Counted from the first letter of the stretch, positions 8,496 through 22,754 are shown. The stretch: DNA of 64,000 nucleotides from Cognatishimia activa (GCF_017798205.1 NZ_CP060010.1:1612001-1676000); one strand, 5' to 3'. Program-made: numbers and translations. Notes: generated from the sequence alone by a model not told the origin.

Positions 8496-11111
8496 ATGGA
8501 CTTGAACAAGTTCACGGAGCGGTCGCGCGGATTCATTCAGGCGGCGCAGACCATTGCGATGCGGGAAAACCACCAACGGTTGATGCCCGAACATTTGCTC
8601 AAAGCATTGATGGATGATGATCAGGGGCTTGCGTCCAATCTGATCAAACGCGCGGGCGGGGCGCCGAACCGCGTGGTAGAGGCTGTGGATCTGGCCGTGG
8701 GCAAGATTGCGCGGGTCTCGGGCGATGCGGGGCAGGCCTATATGGACAATGCCTCGGTGCGGGTTCTGGATGAGGCCGAAAAGGTCGCCAAGAAGGCTGG
8801 CGATAGTTTTGTTCCCGTGGAGCGCATTCTAATGGCTTTGGCCTTGGTGAAGTCCAAGGCACGTGAGGCTTTGGAAGCGGGCGCGGTGAATGCGCAGGCT
8901 CTGAATGGCGCGATTAATGATATTCGCAAAGGGCGCACGGCGGATTCTGCGACGGCCGAAGAGGGCTATGACGCGCTCAAGAAATACGCGCAGGACCTGA
9001 CGGAACGTGCGCGCGAGGGCAAGATTGACCCGATCATTGGCCGAGATGATGAAATCCGCCGGTCGATGCAGATCCTCAGTCGTCGGACAAAGAACAATCC
9101 GGTTCTGATTGGGGAGCCCGGCGTGGGGAAGACGGCGATTGCTGAGGGGCTCGCGTTGCGGATCGTCAATGGCGATGTGCCTGAGTCGCTGCGCAACAAG
9201 CAGCTCTTGGCGCTGGATATGGGCGCTTTGATTGCCGGTGCGAAATATCGCGGTGAGTTTGAGGAACGCTTGAAGGCCGTTCTGACCGAAGTCACCGAGG
9301 CCGCTGGCGATGTGATCCTCTTTATCGACGAGATGCACATGCTTGTTGGCGCAGGTAAAACCGATGGCGCAATGGATGCGGCGAACCTGATCAAGCCCGC
9401 CTTGGCGCGCGGAGAGCTGCATTGCGTCGGCGCGACGACTTTGGACGAGTACCGCAAACACGTGGAAAAAGACGCGGCATTGGCGCGGCGATTCCAGCCT
9501 TTGGTAGTTGAGGAACCGACAGTTGAGGACACGATCTCGATCCTGCGCGGCATCAAAGAGAAATACGAGCTGCATCACGGGGTGCGCATTTCTGACAGCG
9601 CGTTGGTGTCAGCGTCAACGTTGAGCCATCGCTATATCACCGACCGGTTCCTGCCAGATAAAGCCATTGACCTGGTGGATGAGGCTGCGAGCCGTTTGCG
9701 GATGGAAGTGGACTCTAAACCAGAGGAACTTGACGCTTTGGACCGCCAGATCCTGCAAATGCAGATCGAGGCCGAGGCCTTGCGGCGCGAGGATGATGCT
9801 GCGTCCAAGGACCGATTGGGCAAATTGGAAAAGGATCTTGCCGATCTGCAGGATCGCTCAGCCGAGCTGACTGCGAAATGGCAGGCAGGTCGGGACAAGC
9901 TGGCCTCGGCTCGGGATCTGAAAGAGCAACTGGACCAGGCGCGGGCAGATCTGGAAATTGCAAAGCGCGACGGCAATCTGGCGAAGGCCGGAGAGCTGTC
10001 TTACGGCGTGATCCCAGCCTTGGAAAAGCAATTGTCGGAGGCCGAAGAGGCTGAGGACGATTTGATCGTCGAAGAGGCCGTGCGCCCGGAGCAGATCGCG
10101 GCCGTCGTCGAACGCTGGACAGGTATTCCGACGTCCAAGATGCTGGAAGGCGAGCGTGAGAAGCTCTTGCGCATGGAAGATGATCTGCACCGCCGCGTCA
10201 TCGGGCAGAGCCCCGCGGTCCGCGCCGTTTCAAACGCTGTGCGTCGCGCGCGCGCTGGGCTGAACGATGAAAACCGTCCCTTGGGCTCTTTCCTCTTCCT
10301 TGGCCCAACCGGCGTCGGCAAGACCGAGCTGACCAAAGCCGTTGCGGAATTCCTCTTTGATGACGACAGCGCTATGGTGCGTATCGACATGTCTGAATTC
10401 ATGGAGAAACATGCGGTCGCCCGCCTGATCGGCGCGCCTCCGGGTTATGTCGGTTATGATGAAGGCGGCGTGTTGACCGAAGCCGTGCGGCGCAGGCCTT
10501 ATCAGGTGGTGCTGTTTGACGAGGTCGAAAAGGCGCATCCGGATGTCTTCAATGTGCTGCTGCAGGTGCTCGATGACGGTGTCCTGACGGATGGGCAAGG
10601 TCGGACTGTTGATTTCAAACAGACGCTGATCATCCTGACCTCGAACCTTGGTGCGCAGGCACTAAGCCAGTTGCCCGATGGTGCAGATGCCTCTCAGGCC
10701 AAGCGCGATGTGATGGACGCGGTGCGTGCCCATTTCCGTCCCGAGTTTCTGAACCGGTTGGATGAAACCATCATCTTTGATCGCTTGGGTCGCGCGGATA
10801 TGGACGGCATCGTCGACATTCAGCTCGCGCGTCTGATAAAACGGCTTGCGGCGCGCAAGATCGAGATCTCTCTGGATGAGGATGCGCGCAAATGGTTGGC
10901 GGATGAGGGCTATGATCCGGTCTTTGGCGCGCGGCCTCTGAAACGCGTGATCCAGCGTGCTTTGCAGAACCCACTGGCGGAAATGCTGCTGGCGGGGGAC
11001 GTGAAAGACGGCGAGACGATCCCTGTGACCGCAAGCCCCGAAGGTTTGATGATCGGGGACCGGGTTGGATCTTCGGGCTCGCCTCGTCCTGATGATGCGG
11101 TCGTGCACTAA
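8496..11111 (+). CDS. clpB: ATP-dependent disaggregase ClpB
   Basis: An 871-residue Hsp100 chaperone that works with DnaK/DnaJ to pull apart aggregated proteins. The order is an N-terminal Clp domain (1-145), first AAA+ ring with Walker [10 protein letters not shown] near residue 205 and Walker B LFIDEMH, a coiled-coil middle domain (about 410-530), second AAA+ with GPTGVGKTE near residue 605 and [10 protein letters not shown], and a C-terminal D2-small domain. Length is normal. GAAGGAGAGAG lies before the ATG. A sigma-32-like promoter upstream and a terminator downstream make it a single-gene unit. Confidence 0.97.
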   Translation: MDLNKFTERSRGFIQAAQTIAMRENHQRLMPEHLLKALMDDDQGLASNLIKRAGGAPNRVVEAVDLAVGKIARVSGDAGQAYMDNASVRVLDEAEKVAKKAGDSFVPVERILMALALVKSKAREALEAGAVNAQALNGAINDIRKGRTADSATAEEGYDALKKYAQDLTERAREGKIDPIIGRDDEIRRSMQILSRRTKNNPVLIGEPGVGKTAIAEGLALRIVNGDVPESLRNKQLLALDMGALIAGAKYRGEFEERLKAVLTEVTEAAGDVILFIDEMHMLVGAGKTDGAMDAANLIKPALARGELHCVGATTLDEYRKHVEKDAALARRFQPLVVEEPTVEDTISILRGIKEKYELHHGVRISDSALVSASTLSHRYITDRFLPDKAIDLVDEAASRLRMEVDSKPEELDALDRQILQMQIEAEALRREDDAASKDRLGKLEKDLADLQDRSAELTAKWQAGRDKLASARDLKEQLDQARADLEIAKRDGNLAKAGELSYGVIPALEKQLSEAEEAEDDLIVEEAVRPEQIAAVVERWTGIPTSKMLEGEREKLLRMEDDLHRRVIGQSPAVRAVSNAVRRARAGLNDENRPLGSFLFLGPTGVGKTELTKAVAEFLFDDDSAMVRIDMSEFMEKHAVARLIGAPPGYVGYDEGGVLTEAVRRRPYQVVLFDEVEKAHPDVFNVLLQVLDDGVLTDGQGRTVDFKQTLIILTSNLGAQALSQLPDGADASQAKRDVMDAVRAHFRPEFLNRLDETIIFDRLGRADMDGIVDIQLARLIKRLAARKIEISLDEDARKWLADEGYDPVFGARPLKRVIQRALQNPLAEMLLAGDVKDGETIPVTASPEGLMIGDRVGSSGSPRPDDAVVH

Positions 11112-11117
11112 CACTCG

Positions 11118-11146
11118 AAACGGCGGGCTTCGGTCCGCCGTTTTTG
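11118..11146 (+). terminator. Rho-independent terminator of clpB
   Basis: AACGGCGG and CCGCCGTT pair around GCTTCGGT and run into TTTTT, seven bases after the clpB stop. Confidence 0.9.
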
Positions 11147-11252
11147 CAACAAAGCTCACGAAATTGCTCGCGCGCTTGCGCCCATCGTGACTTGCCCGTC
11201 GGGGTGGCATCTCTCACAGTGACCTCAGTTTAGTCAGTTGGAGAGAGTTGCG

Positions 11253-12728
11253 ATGTCCATGGAACGCGCCTTTTATGTCGTGGAATTTCTCGGCCTTATG
11301 TTTGTCTGGGCCGTGGGACTGCTGGCCTTGGTCGCGGTGATCCTGTTCATCATCGACCGCTCTCAGACACAGGACGCAATCCGGCGGAACTATCCTGTCA
11401 TCGGCCGTTTCCGCCATATCTTCTCCGAACTGGGCGAGTTCTTTCGCCAGTATTTCTTTGCCATGGATCGCGAGGAAATGCCGTTCAACCGCGCGCAACG
11501 CGAGTGGATTGGACGGGCGAGTTCGGGCAAGTCGAATTCCATCGCTTTTGGATCAACACGAAATACTTCTGTCCCAGGTACGCCGATCTTCGCCAATGCC
11601 CCCTTTCCGCCATTGGACGATGAATTCGCCAAATCAGAACCCCTGTTGATTGGGCCGACCGCGCGACATCCCTACGCAGCGCCGTCGTTCTTTAACATTT
11701 CGGGTATGAGCTATGGCGCCCTGTCCCGGCCCGCCGTAACCGCGCTCAGCAAAGGCGCGGCCAAAGCGGGTGTCTGGCTGAACACCGGAGAAGGCGGCAT
11801 GTCTCCGTTTCACCTCGAGGGCAATTGCGACATCGTTTATCAGATCGGAACCGCAAAATACGGGGTGCGCGATGCTGAGGGGAACCTATCTGAGGACCGC
11901 CTAAAAGAGGTGGCCGCAGCGCCTCAGGTAAAGATGATCGAGCTGAAACTTGCGCAGGGGGCGAAGCCCGGCAAGGGTGGCATCCTGCCTGCTGCTAAGG
12001 TCAATTCTGAAATCGCGAAAATTCGGGGTATCCCGGAAGGCCAGCCCAGCCTGTCCCCCAATCGTCACCGCGAAGTCGACTCATTTAGCTCGCTGTTGGA
12101 CTTCGTCGCACATCTGCGCGAGGTCAGCGGCCTGCCGGTTGGCATAAAGACGGTGGCGGGGTCTCGGGTCGTGTTGGAGGAGATGTTTGAGGCTTTCGCC
12201 GCACGCCCAGATGATGTGCCTGATTTCATCACGATTGACGGCGGCGAGGGTGGCACGGGCGCGGCCCCAATGCCGCTTATGGATTTGGTGGGTATGTCGG
12301 TGCGAGAGGCTCTGCCCATGCTGGCCGATCTACGCAAGTCCTATGGGTTTCAGGACCGCATTCGCCTGATTGCGAGTGGCAAGCTCGTCAATCCCGGAGA
12401 CGTCGCCTGGGCGCTGGCTGCAGGGGCTGATTTCGTGACCTCGGCGCGTGGGTTTATGTTCTCTTTGGGCTGCATTCAGGCGTTGAAATGTAACAAGAAT
12501 ACCTGCCCGACCGGGATCACAACCCATGATCCAAGGTTCCAAAAGGGGCTGGTTGTTGAGGACAAATACAAGAAAGTCGCGCGTTATGCCGAGGGCATCA
12601 TCTCCGATGTTGAAACCATTGCCCATTCCGTCGGCGTAAGCGAACCACGCAAACTGCGCCGTCATCACGTGCGCATCGTCGGTGACGCCGGAAAGTCGGA
12701 ACCCTTGGGCGACGTGCTGGCTCGGTAA
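11253..12728 (+). CDS. Membrane-anchored glutamate-synthase-like FMN oxidoreductase
   Basis: A 491-residue protein. Residues about 7-35 form a hydrophobic anchor, and the rest matches the FMN/iron-sulfur domain of glutamate synthase: FNISGMSYGALSRPA, NTGEGGMSP, GIKTVAGSR, and TIDGGEGGTGAAP for FMN and substrate contacts. The cysteine set CIQALKCNKNTC near residue 408 fits the cluster-binding loop. The amidotransferase domain of real GltB is missing, so glutamate synthesis is not implied; this is the stand-alone GltS_FMN family of unknown reaction. The ATG at 11253 follows GGAGAGAG. Confidence 0.8.
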   Translation: MSMERAFYVVEFLGLMFVWAVGLLALVAVILFIIDRSQTQDAIRRNYPVIGRFRHIFSELGEFFRQYFFAMDREEMPFNRAQREWIGRASSGKSNSIAFGSTRNTSVPGTPIFANAPFPPLDDEFAKSEPLLIGPTARHPYAAPSFFNISGMSYGALSRPAVTALSKGAAKAGVWLNTGEGGMSPFHLEGNCDIVYQIGTAKYGVRDAEGNLSEDRLKEVAAAPQVKMIELKLAQGAKPGKGGILPAAKVNSEIAKIRGIPEGQPSLSPNRHREVDSFSSLLDFVAHLREVSGLPVGIKTVAGSRVVLEEMFEAFAARPDDVPDFITIDGGEGGTGAAPMPLMDLVGMSVREALPMLADLRKSYGFQDRIRLIASGKLVNPGDVAWALAAGADFVTSARGFMFSLGCIQALKCNKNTCPTGITTHDPRFQKGLVVEDKYKKVARYAEGIISDVETIAHSVGVSEPRKLRRHHVRIVGDAGKSEPLGDVLAR

Positions 12729-12839
12729 CGCCTTAGAACCTGCATTGTTACAATCCCTGCACCTCTTCGTGACCCATCGTGCTTTGTCTTGCGCGACACC
12801 TCCGCCTACATCAGTCTCAACACGAAAGAGGAGACAGCT

Positions 12840-13745
12840 ATGGCCCACCGTTGGAAGAATGACCTGACCCATGACGACGTCACGCCCCACGCGGCGTTTC
12901 TGAACCGCCGCCAGATTATGGCGGGGATGGCTGGGGCCGGTCTTGCGACAACTTTGGGCTCGGGGCAGGCACGCGCCGCGACGCTGGAGCCTGATAGCTT
13001 TGAGGTCATCACGACCTACAACAACTTCTATGAGTTCGGCACGGGCAAGGATGACCCGGCCAAGAACGCGCATATGCTGACCACCAAGCCTTGGACCGTG
13101 ACGATTGATGGGATGGTGGACAATCCTGGCGATTACTCTTTCCAAGACATCATGTCCCAGATGACCGTCGAAGAACGCATCTACCGGTTCCGCTGTGTCG
13201 AGGCTTGGTCGATGGTGGTGCCATGGAACGGCTTTGAACTGGCGGATCTTTTGAACATGGCCGGAGTGAAGTCCGGCGCGAAATACGTGGCCTTTGAAAC
13301 GCTCTACCGTCCTGAGGAAATGCCGGGTCAGCGGTTCCGCACGCTCGATTGGCCCTATGTCGAGGGCTTGCGTCTGGATGAGGCGATGCACCCGTTGACG
13401 ATCATGGCGACTGGCATCTACGGCCAGGACATCCCCAACCAGAACGGCGCGCCAATGCGCTTGGTAGTGCCATGGAAGTATGGCTTTAAGTCGATCAAAT
13501 CCGTAGTGAAAATCACCCTGACCGACAAAGAGCCGCCAACCAGCTGGAACAAAGCCAATTCCCGCGAGTATGGCTTCTATTCCAACGTGAACCCGAATGT
13601 GGATCACCCGCGCTGGTCTCAGGCATCGGAACGGACCATTGGTGGCGGCCTGTTTGCGCGCCGCAAAGAGACGCTGATGTTCAACGGATATGAGGACGAG
13701 GTTGCAAGCCTTTATGAAGGCATGGATCTGGCGAAGTTCTACTGA
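12840..13745 (+). CDS. msrP: Periplasmic methionine-sulfoxide reductase, molybdopterin subunit
   Basis: A 301-residue protein with a Tat signal ([15 protein letters not shown]). [13 protein letters not shown] near residue 120 carries the Cys that binds molybdenum in MsrP (YedY). The enzyme repairs oxidised methionine in periplasmic proteins with electrons from the membrane haem protein MsrQ. AGAGGAGA precedes the ATG. The stop overlaps the msrQ start (TGATG), so the two are translationally coupled. Confidence 0.93.
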   Translation: MAHRWKNDLTHDDVTPHAAFLNRRQIMAGMAGAGLATTLGSGQARAATLEPDSFEVITTYNNFYEFGTGKDDPAKNAHMLTTKPWTVTIDGMVDNPGDYSFQDIMSQMTVEERIYRFRCVEAWSMVVPWNGFELADLLNMAGVKSGAKYVAFETLYRPEEMPGQRFRTLDWPYVEGLRLDEAMHPLTIMATGIYGQDIPNQNGAPMRLVVPWKYGFKSIKSVVKITLTDKEPPTSWNKANSREYGFYSNVNPNVDHPRWSQASERTIGGGLFARRKETLMFNGYEDEVASLYEGMDLAKFY

Positions 13746-14356
13746 TGGTCAATACGTTCAACACATATCTGCGCAAGATCCCGACTTGGGTTCTCTATGT
13801 CCTTGGGGCTGCCTATCCTGTTTGGCTCTTGTATCAGGGGCTGACCGGCGGTCTTGGCGTGGACCCGGTCAAAGTCATGGAACACGCATTGGGCGAACGC
13901 GCCCTGCAACTTTTGATCCTTGGGTTGGCAGTGACGCCCCTGCGTCAGCGTGTTGGGTTGAACTTGATGAAATTCCGCCGCGCAATTGGTGTGATCGCCT
14001 TCTTCTATGTCTTCGCGCATCTGTTGGTTTGGCTGGTGCTGGATGTTCAGATCCTCTCGCAAGTCTGGGCGGACATCCTGAAGCGTCCCTATGTGACGAT
14101 TGGCATGGCCGGTTTCCTCGTGATGATCCCGCTGGCGGTGACATCGAACAACTGGTCCGTACGCAAACTGGGGCCGACGTGGCGCAAGCTGCACAAGTTG
14201 ACCTATGCGGCCTGTCTTCTGGGTGGTGTGCATTTCGTCTGGCTTGTGAAAGGCTTTCAACTCGAGCCGCTGATCTACCTCGGACTGATCGTCGGACTTC
14301 TGGCCACACGTTTTCCGAACCGGAACAAGCGCATGGCAGGGGTACAAAAGGCGTAA
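13745..14356 (+). CDS. msrQ: Haem-binding membrane subunit of the MsrPQ system
   Basis: A 203-residue integral membrane protein with about six hydrophobic segments. It belongs to the ferric-reductase-like YedZ family: FRRAIGVIAFFYVFAHLL and WRKLHKLTYAACLLGGVHF hold the His residues expected to bind haem b. It passes quinol-derived electrons to MsrP. Its start overlaps the last base of the msrP stop. Confidence 0.93.
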   Translation: MVNTFNTYLRKIPTWVLYVLGAAYPVWLLYQGLTGGLGVDPVKVMEHALGERALQLLILGLAVTPLRQRVGLNLMKFRRAIGVIAFFYVFAHLLVWLVLDVQILSQVWADILKRPYVTIGMAGFLVMIPLAVTSNNWSVRKLGPTWRKLHKLTYAACLLGGVHFVWLVKGFQLEPLIYLGLIVGLLATRFPNRNKRMAGVQKA

Positions 14357-15017
14357 GTCAGGCGAATCCCACAAAGAATCTGTGAATGCGGCGACTCGGA
14401 CTTTCGTGTTTCTAGTAGAGTCGTAGAGGTTTGCCGCAATATATAGGTGTTTCGCGATACGGCCTGGCAATTCTGTCAGGCTGTCTTCGTTTTGGGGTGA
14501 GGCTTCTGAAAGTTCTTCATGCCCTTAATCATCTGAATCTATTCAATTTAATGCCTTTTGGTGAACTTTTTTCAGAAAGTTTGAAAAAGGGTGTTGCGAC
14601 TCTCTGAGACTCTTCACCGACGGGGCAGCGACGCTGTTTGGTTGGTCATCTAGGGAATTTGAGGCGGGGCGCGCCGGAAGTTAGGGCGCATCTGGTCTTG
14701 TTTGTCTCTTCGGTTGGTTTTTGGCTGGCCACGTTTTTTGACATTGTGATGATATCGAAGAGATATGCGGGCGGTTTGGTTTGTAATCGACAGACGGACT
14801 TCTGTATATCTGGTTCCTAGGGCTTCGGCTCGATGATGGAATTAACAGCTTCACTGTTTGTCGGACTTTTTGTTCCCGCTTTGGAAACTGAAGTACACAA
14901 ACAGTTTATTCCAACTTTTCCTGCCGGGAAGGTTGGATTGCCATTCCTCTTGTGACGAGGGGAATGTCAGTGATGTGCAGAGGTTCAGACGTTAAGGATA
15001 CGATGGTAACATCGTTT
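14357..15017 (+). other. Gene-free rrn upstream and leader region
   Basis: This 660-base stretch has lower GC than the genes before it. I see no credible protein gene; a 60-residue reading at 14638-14820 lacks a ribosome-binding site and family features. It contains a strong-looking promoter (14738-14766) and probably the antitermination leader of the rRNA operon. Just before 16S, short inverted segments such as AAGGTTGG and CCAACCTT-like stretches could form the processing stem. Confidence 0.7.
14738..14766 (+). promoter_or_regulatory. Candidate rRNA operon promoter
   Basis: TTGACA, a 17-base spacer, then AGATAT, about 250 bases upstream of 16S. The -35 is the exact consensus and the spacer is ideal. 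An A/T-rich run precedes it. Confidence 0.55.
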
Positions 15018-16490
<1,473 letters not shown>

Positions 16491-16631
16491 GTTCCTAGAA
16501 CATTGGACTTGTCCAACGTCGTGGAACACTTAGCAGTCCAATATGGACATATAGATCAACAATAGTTGGTCAAACTCGGCCAGGCCGTCCTCATATCTCT
16601 TCGTTAAGTCACAGACCTGCCGGTCTGTTTT

Positions 16632-16708
<77 letters not shown>

Positions 16709-16726
16709 AATCTGTTGGCAAACAAT

Positions 16727-16802
16727 GGGGCCTTAGCTCAGCTGGGAGAGCGCCTGATTTGCATTCAGGAGGTCAGGAGTTCGATCCTCCTAGGCTCCAC
16801 CA
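16727..16802 (+). tRNA. tRNA-Ala (TGC)
   Basis: A 76-base cloverleaf beginning GGGGCCTTAGCTCAG, anticodon loop TTTGCAT (TGC), T-arm AGGAGTTCGATCCTCCT, with encoded CCA. It sits 18 bases after tRNA-Ile, the standard spacer order. Confidence 0.97.
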
Positions 16803-17263
16803 TTCTTCGCTTCAGTCTGTTACGAATTGATCGTTAAGCACCAATTTGGTTCTTAACCGTCCATTCGGACGTTTTGACATCGTTTAGAGAGATACAAAGT
16901 AGTTTTAAGACTAGTCTTAAAACTACAAATCAACACTGTTTGATCCCCTTGAGTAAGAGGTGGATCTCAGTTTGGTGCTGATCCCTTCTTGGGTGATGCG
17001 AGCCTTTGATCAAGACTGTTTCCTCGGTCTTCCAAGGGTCTGCCGGCTGAAACGAACAGAGTTGTCCAAGTCAAGTACACTAACCCGAGCAACCAAGCGG
17101 TTGCTCATTTTGTTCTTTGTCCTCCAAGCGGGGCCGACCGACATCGGCAGCTTGGGTTCCAGGATAAAGAGCGGGAAAGTATGACTTTTGGTTCAGAAAC
17201 AGGATCCCTTGCTTGCCAGCTGTTGGGATCGCGAGTGACTTATGTCTCTCTCTTTCTGGATCA
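16803..17263 (+). other. Distal 16S-23S spacer, no gene
   Basis: This 461-base stretch holds no credible coding sequence. Its notable part is a perfect 28-base palindrome at 16899-16926. The last 13 bases, GGATCAAATCAAG, can pair with CTTGATTGATCC after 23S to form the processing stem. Confidence 0.7.
16899..16926 (+). repeat. Perfect 28-base palindrome in the rrn spacer
   Basis: GTAGTTTTAAGACT is followed at once by its exact reverse complement AGTCTTAAAACTAC, with no spacer base. It may be an RNA-processing hairpin. Confidence 0.9.
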
Positions 17264-20106
<2,843 letters not shown>

Positions 20107-20210
20107 TCCAGTAATAGATAGACATCTGTCTTCAATCACTGCGATCCAAAAGCCAGCGTACAGCACCTCATGTGTACTGACTTGAAACTTTAACGTTTGT
20201 TTTTTTACTC

Positions 20211-20332
20211 GGTTTGGTGATCATAGCACGAAGTGAAACACCCGGTCCCATCCCAGAACCGGAAGTTAAGCACCAATTGCGCCTGAATGGTTCTGCATCT
20301 TAAGGTGTGGGAGAGTAGGGCATCGCCAAACC
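20211..20332 (+). rRNA. rrf: 5S ribosomal RNA (with an altered loop)
   Basis: GTTTGGTG at the 5' end pairs with CGCCAAAC at the 3' end, and GGAAGTTAAGC and GGGAGAGTAGG are present. The expected CCCGAACTCGG segment reads CCCAGAACCGG, which amounts to one inserted A and one lost T. It follows 23S by about 100 bases. Confidence 0.9.
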
Positions 20333-20389
20333 CTAGCAAAAACAAACACATATCTCTCAAAACGATGATATATCTATTCGACCTGCCGA

Positions 20390-20476
20390 CGCGGGATGGA
20401 GCAGCCCGGTAGCTCGTCAGGAAGCTCATAACCCTGAAAAGGTCGTCCAGGTTCAAATCCTACTCCCGCAAATCCA
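20390..20476 (+). tRNA. Initiator tRNA-Met (CAT) gene with several extra bases
   Basis: It starts CGCGGGATGGAGCAGCCCGG and has the initiator traits of a C1-A72 mismatch and TAGCTCGTCAGG. Compared with the usual 77-base gene it has about ten extra bases: AA before GCTCATAAC, an extra C in the 3' anticodon stem, AA in the variable loop, CC in the T-stem (GTCCAGGTTCAAATCCTAC), and AAATCCA rather than AACCA at the end. It may not fold into a working initiator, or the sequence may contain errors here. Confidence 0.7.
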
Positions 20477-20671
20477 GGTCGAATAACAAAAACAAACCAC
20501 ATTCAGAATACAATCGATACACAGCATCAATCGATTAACGTCTGCACATCCTCAGGCTCACACCCTCAAGGGCAAAGGGCCAAAGCCTGCTCACGAAAAC
20601 CAACTTTAGCGAACATGCAAAACAAGAACTGACCGCTGCACGCCAATTGAAACGGTCGTTTGTGTCTATCT

Positions 20672-21193
20672 CTACCCAACTATCAGCTGCTTCAACTGTA
20701 ACGCCTCGTGCTCCAATTCCGTCAGGCGAAGTTCACAACATCCCCCAATCGTGACCATGCCCATCAGTTTACCATCAGCAAGCACTGGCATGTGGCGGAA
20801 ACGGCCTGCGGTCATGCGCTTTAGAACAGACACCAAGGCCTCATCAGGCCCACAGGTTTCCACTTTGGATGTCATAACATCGTTGACTGATTGCGGAAGC
20901 GTCTGACCCGGCGTATCCGCCAGTTTGCGCACGATATCGCGTTCCGACAGGATCCCGCAGAGATCTCCAGCATCATCCGTGACGATCAACGCACCAATCC
21001 GCTTGTCGCGCAAAACCTGAACCGCCTCTCCAAGAGTTGCCGATGGTTTGATCGAGAACACATCCTCGCCCTTGCCCTTCAAAATCTGCGCAACGCTGGC
21101 CGCATTGCTTTGCACATTGGTTGCGGCAGATTGGCTTTGCGTCTTGGATTTGGACTGATCTTTGCGCATGGGGGCCTGGTAGGATGCTGGCAT
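20672..21193 (-). CDS. CBS-domain protein with a compensated frameshift
   Basis: A 173-residue cytoplasmic protein with two CBS motifs, which bind adenosine ligands and usually sense energy state. Visible are IGALIVTDDAGDLCGILSERDIVRKLAD and FRHMPVLADGKLMGMVTIG. The tail reads IGGCCELRLTELEHEALQLK where the family has IGDVVNFRL before the same ending. This is explained by one extra C at 20742-20746 and one missing G near 20726 on the plus strand, so only about six residues are out of frame. The N-terminus is polar and low in complexity (KDQSKSKTQSQS). The ATG at 21193 is likely; 21169 is possible. Confidence 0.8.
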   Translation of the reverse strand: MPASYQAPMRKDQSKSKTQSQSAATNVQSNAASVAQILKGKGEDVFSIKPSATLGEAVQVLRDKRIGALIVTDDAGDLCGILSERDIVRKLADTPGQTLPQSVNDVMTSKVETCGPDEALVSVLKRMTAGRFRHMPVLADGKLMGMVTIGGCCELRLTELEHEALQLKQLIVG

Positions 21194-21273
21194 AGGGTAT
21201 GATACTCTTCGCAATGGTTGTTATTCACTTGGACCTCAAGCATAACCCAAGTTCCCAAAATGCGGAGAGAAAA

Positions 21274-21459
21274 TTGCTTACAGTTCAGTTGACCCCGGCC
21301 ATCGCCACGGTGATCTTCGTTTTGGCCTGTCTGTCAGGATATCAATATCGGCGTGTCTGGAAGGCCGAGGGGCCACGTTGGCAGCTCTGGGTTTTTGGGG
21401 TCTTTACCGCCGCAGCGCTTTTGTTTCTTGCGTTTACGCCGCTTCAAACAGGCACCTAA
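21274..21459 (+). CDS. Small two-helix membrane protein
   Basis: A 61-residue protein with a TTG start at 21274 preceded by GGAGAG at five bases; an upstream ATG reading from 21199 lacks such a site. Hydrophobic helices are at IATVIFVLACLSGYQY and LWVFGVFTAAALLFLAF, joined by RRVWKAEGPRW, a positive loop. The function is unknown. It lies between the CBS gene and nqrM, both on the other strand, and its stop overlaps the nqrM stop. Confidence 0.55.
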   Translation: MLTVQLTPAIATVIFVLACLSGYQYRRVWKAEGPRWQLWVFGVFTAAALLFLAFTPLQTGT

Positions 21460-21701
21460 GCGCCGTCAGCGTCCAGACCTGCGCGTTCCATCATCTTGCG
21501 TGCACGCGGGCAAGCCAGACGTTCACGCAGCGGGCTATTGGGATCGATCTCTTTGTTGCAGACGAGGCATTGATCCGCGTCGGCAATGGCATTCAGGCCG
21601 CCGCAACTACCCTTGATGCGCTTGTTCATCAGAATCACGCCAAGCGACATGCCCAGCGTGATCAGGATCAAAAGTACAAAAGTGAGAAGGAAAGTTTCCA
21701 T
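21456..21701 (-). CDS. nqrM: Na+-NQR maturation factor
   Basis: An 81-residue protein with one N-terminal membrane helix followed by the DUF539 signature KRIKGSCGGL and a CLVC pair, then a third site RLACPRA. NqrM helps place the iron centre between NqrD and NqrE of the sodium-pumping NADH:quinone reductase. It follows apbE by 24 bases on the same strand, and the pair diverges from nqrABCDEF, which fits the role. Confidence 0.92.
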   Translation of the reverse strand: METFLLTFVLLILITLGMSLGVILMNKRIKGSCGGLNAIADADQCLVCNKEIDPNSPLRERLACPRARKMMERAGLDADGA

Positions 21702-21725
21702 TCTACTTGCGTCCTTTGCGCGTGC

Positions 21726-22754
21726 TTAGGCGGTCAGGGCCTTGAAGCTGTCGCTTGCTTCGGTCTTGAACCGCAATTCAGTCGAAGATGGGTCACGTTC
21801 CACGAACAGAACCGCCAAGTCATGCGCTTTTGCGATCTCAAGACCCTTCTCACGACCCAATATAAGCATTGCTGTCGCCCATGCATCAGCCAGCATCGCA
21901 TTTTCTGCCAAAACAGTTGCGGATGCGGTTTTATGCGTGATCGGACGGCCGGTCACTGGATCGATCAGGTGGGAGAAACGCTCGCCGTCCTGCTCGAAAT
22001 AGTTGCGGTAGTCACCAGAGGACGCGAGGCCGTAGCCAGAGACGCCAACCACATCCAGAACACCGCCGGACAGAGCCGCTGGTTTCTCGATGCCGATCTG
22101 CCAAGGGGTGCCGGCTGGGTTCATGCCGGAGGCATAAAGGTCGCCGCCGATCTCAACCATATAGTCGGTGATGCCGAGGCTTTCGAGCGCGCGACCGACT
22201 TGGTCCGCACCATATCCCTTGCCGATTGCGGAGAGGTAAACCTGCGCATCAGAGCGGCGTTTCTGCAGCGTGGTTGCGCCGACGTTCAATGTCGCACCGT
22301 GACCAGAACGGGCCTGAGCGGCCGCGATCTCAGCGTCAGACGCCATGTGTTTCGCGCCATTTGCGCCAAAACCCCAGAGCTCGATCAGCGGGCCCATCGT
22401 GGTATCAAAGCGACCTTCGCTTGCGATATGCACGTCTTCGGCGGCGCGCATAACTTTCGCGAGATCCGTAGAAATACCCATGGAACCAAGGTCGGTTTTG
22501 GCATTGAAGCGTGAAATTTCAGAGGTCGAGTCCCAGTTCGACATCTGTTTGTTCACCAAAGCCAAGGCCGATTCGATCTGTGCTTTCGCCTCTGCTTCAT
22601 TGACCTTACGGGACGGATCGACCGCCACGACGTTATAGCTCGTACCCATGGTAAGACCCGAGAAATCAAGGGTTTTTGCACCAGGTTTGCAGGCAGCCAG
22701 AGCCACGGACATGAGGATAAAAGAGCGGCGGGATAACGCGGTCATATCGGTCAA
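21726..22754 (-). CDS. apbE: FAD:protein FMN transferase, lipoprotein
   Basis: A 342-residue ApbE enzyme. The N-terminus has SRRSFILMSVALAAC, a lipobox with Cys and an RR pair, so it is probably a lipoprotein on the periplasmic side. TMGTSYNVV, VGATTLQKRRSD, IGGDLYASG and the C-terminal ASATVLAENAMLADAWATA are family motifs. It transfers FMN to the Thr of a SGAT-type motif in NqrB and NqrC. The TTG start at 22754 is placed seven bases after AAGGAAG; the ATG three codons on is too far from it. Confidence 0.92.
   Translation of the reverse strand: MTDMTALSRRSFILMSVALAACKPGAKTLDFSGLTMGTSYNVVAVDPSRKVNEAEAKAQIESALALVNKQMSNWDSTSEISRFNAKTDLGSMGISTDLAKVMRAAEDVHIASEGRFDTTMGPLIELWGFGANGAKHMASDAEIAAAQARSGHGATLNVGATTLQKRRSDAQVYLSAIGKGYGADQVGRALESLGITDYMVEIGGDLYASGMNPAGTPWQIGIEKPAALSGGVLDVVGVSGYGLASSGDYRNYFEQDGERFSHLIDPVTGRPITHKTASATVLAENAMLADAWATAMLILGREKGLEIAKAHDLAVLFVERDPSSTELRFKTEASDSFKALTA

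Noticed and set aside
12330-13607. A 425-codon minus-strand reading over the flavoprotein and msrP genes
   Set aside because: Antisense to two well-supported genes, with shadow-type composition.
14638-14820. A 60-codon reading upstream of 16S
   Set aside because: It overlaps the best rrn promoter candidate and has no ribosome-binding site or recognisable product.
20477-20671. Possible small gene or extra tRNA after tRNA-fMet
   Set aside because: The 195 bases have no reading with a ribosome-binding site and no cloverleaf; probably the rrn 3' trailer, with no clear terminator.
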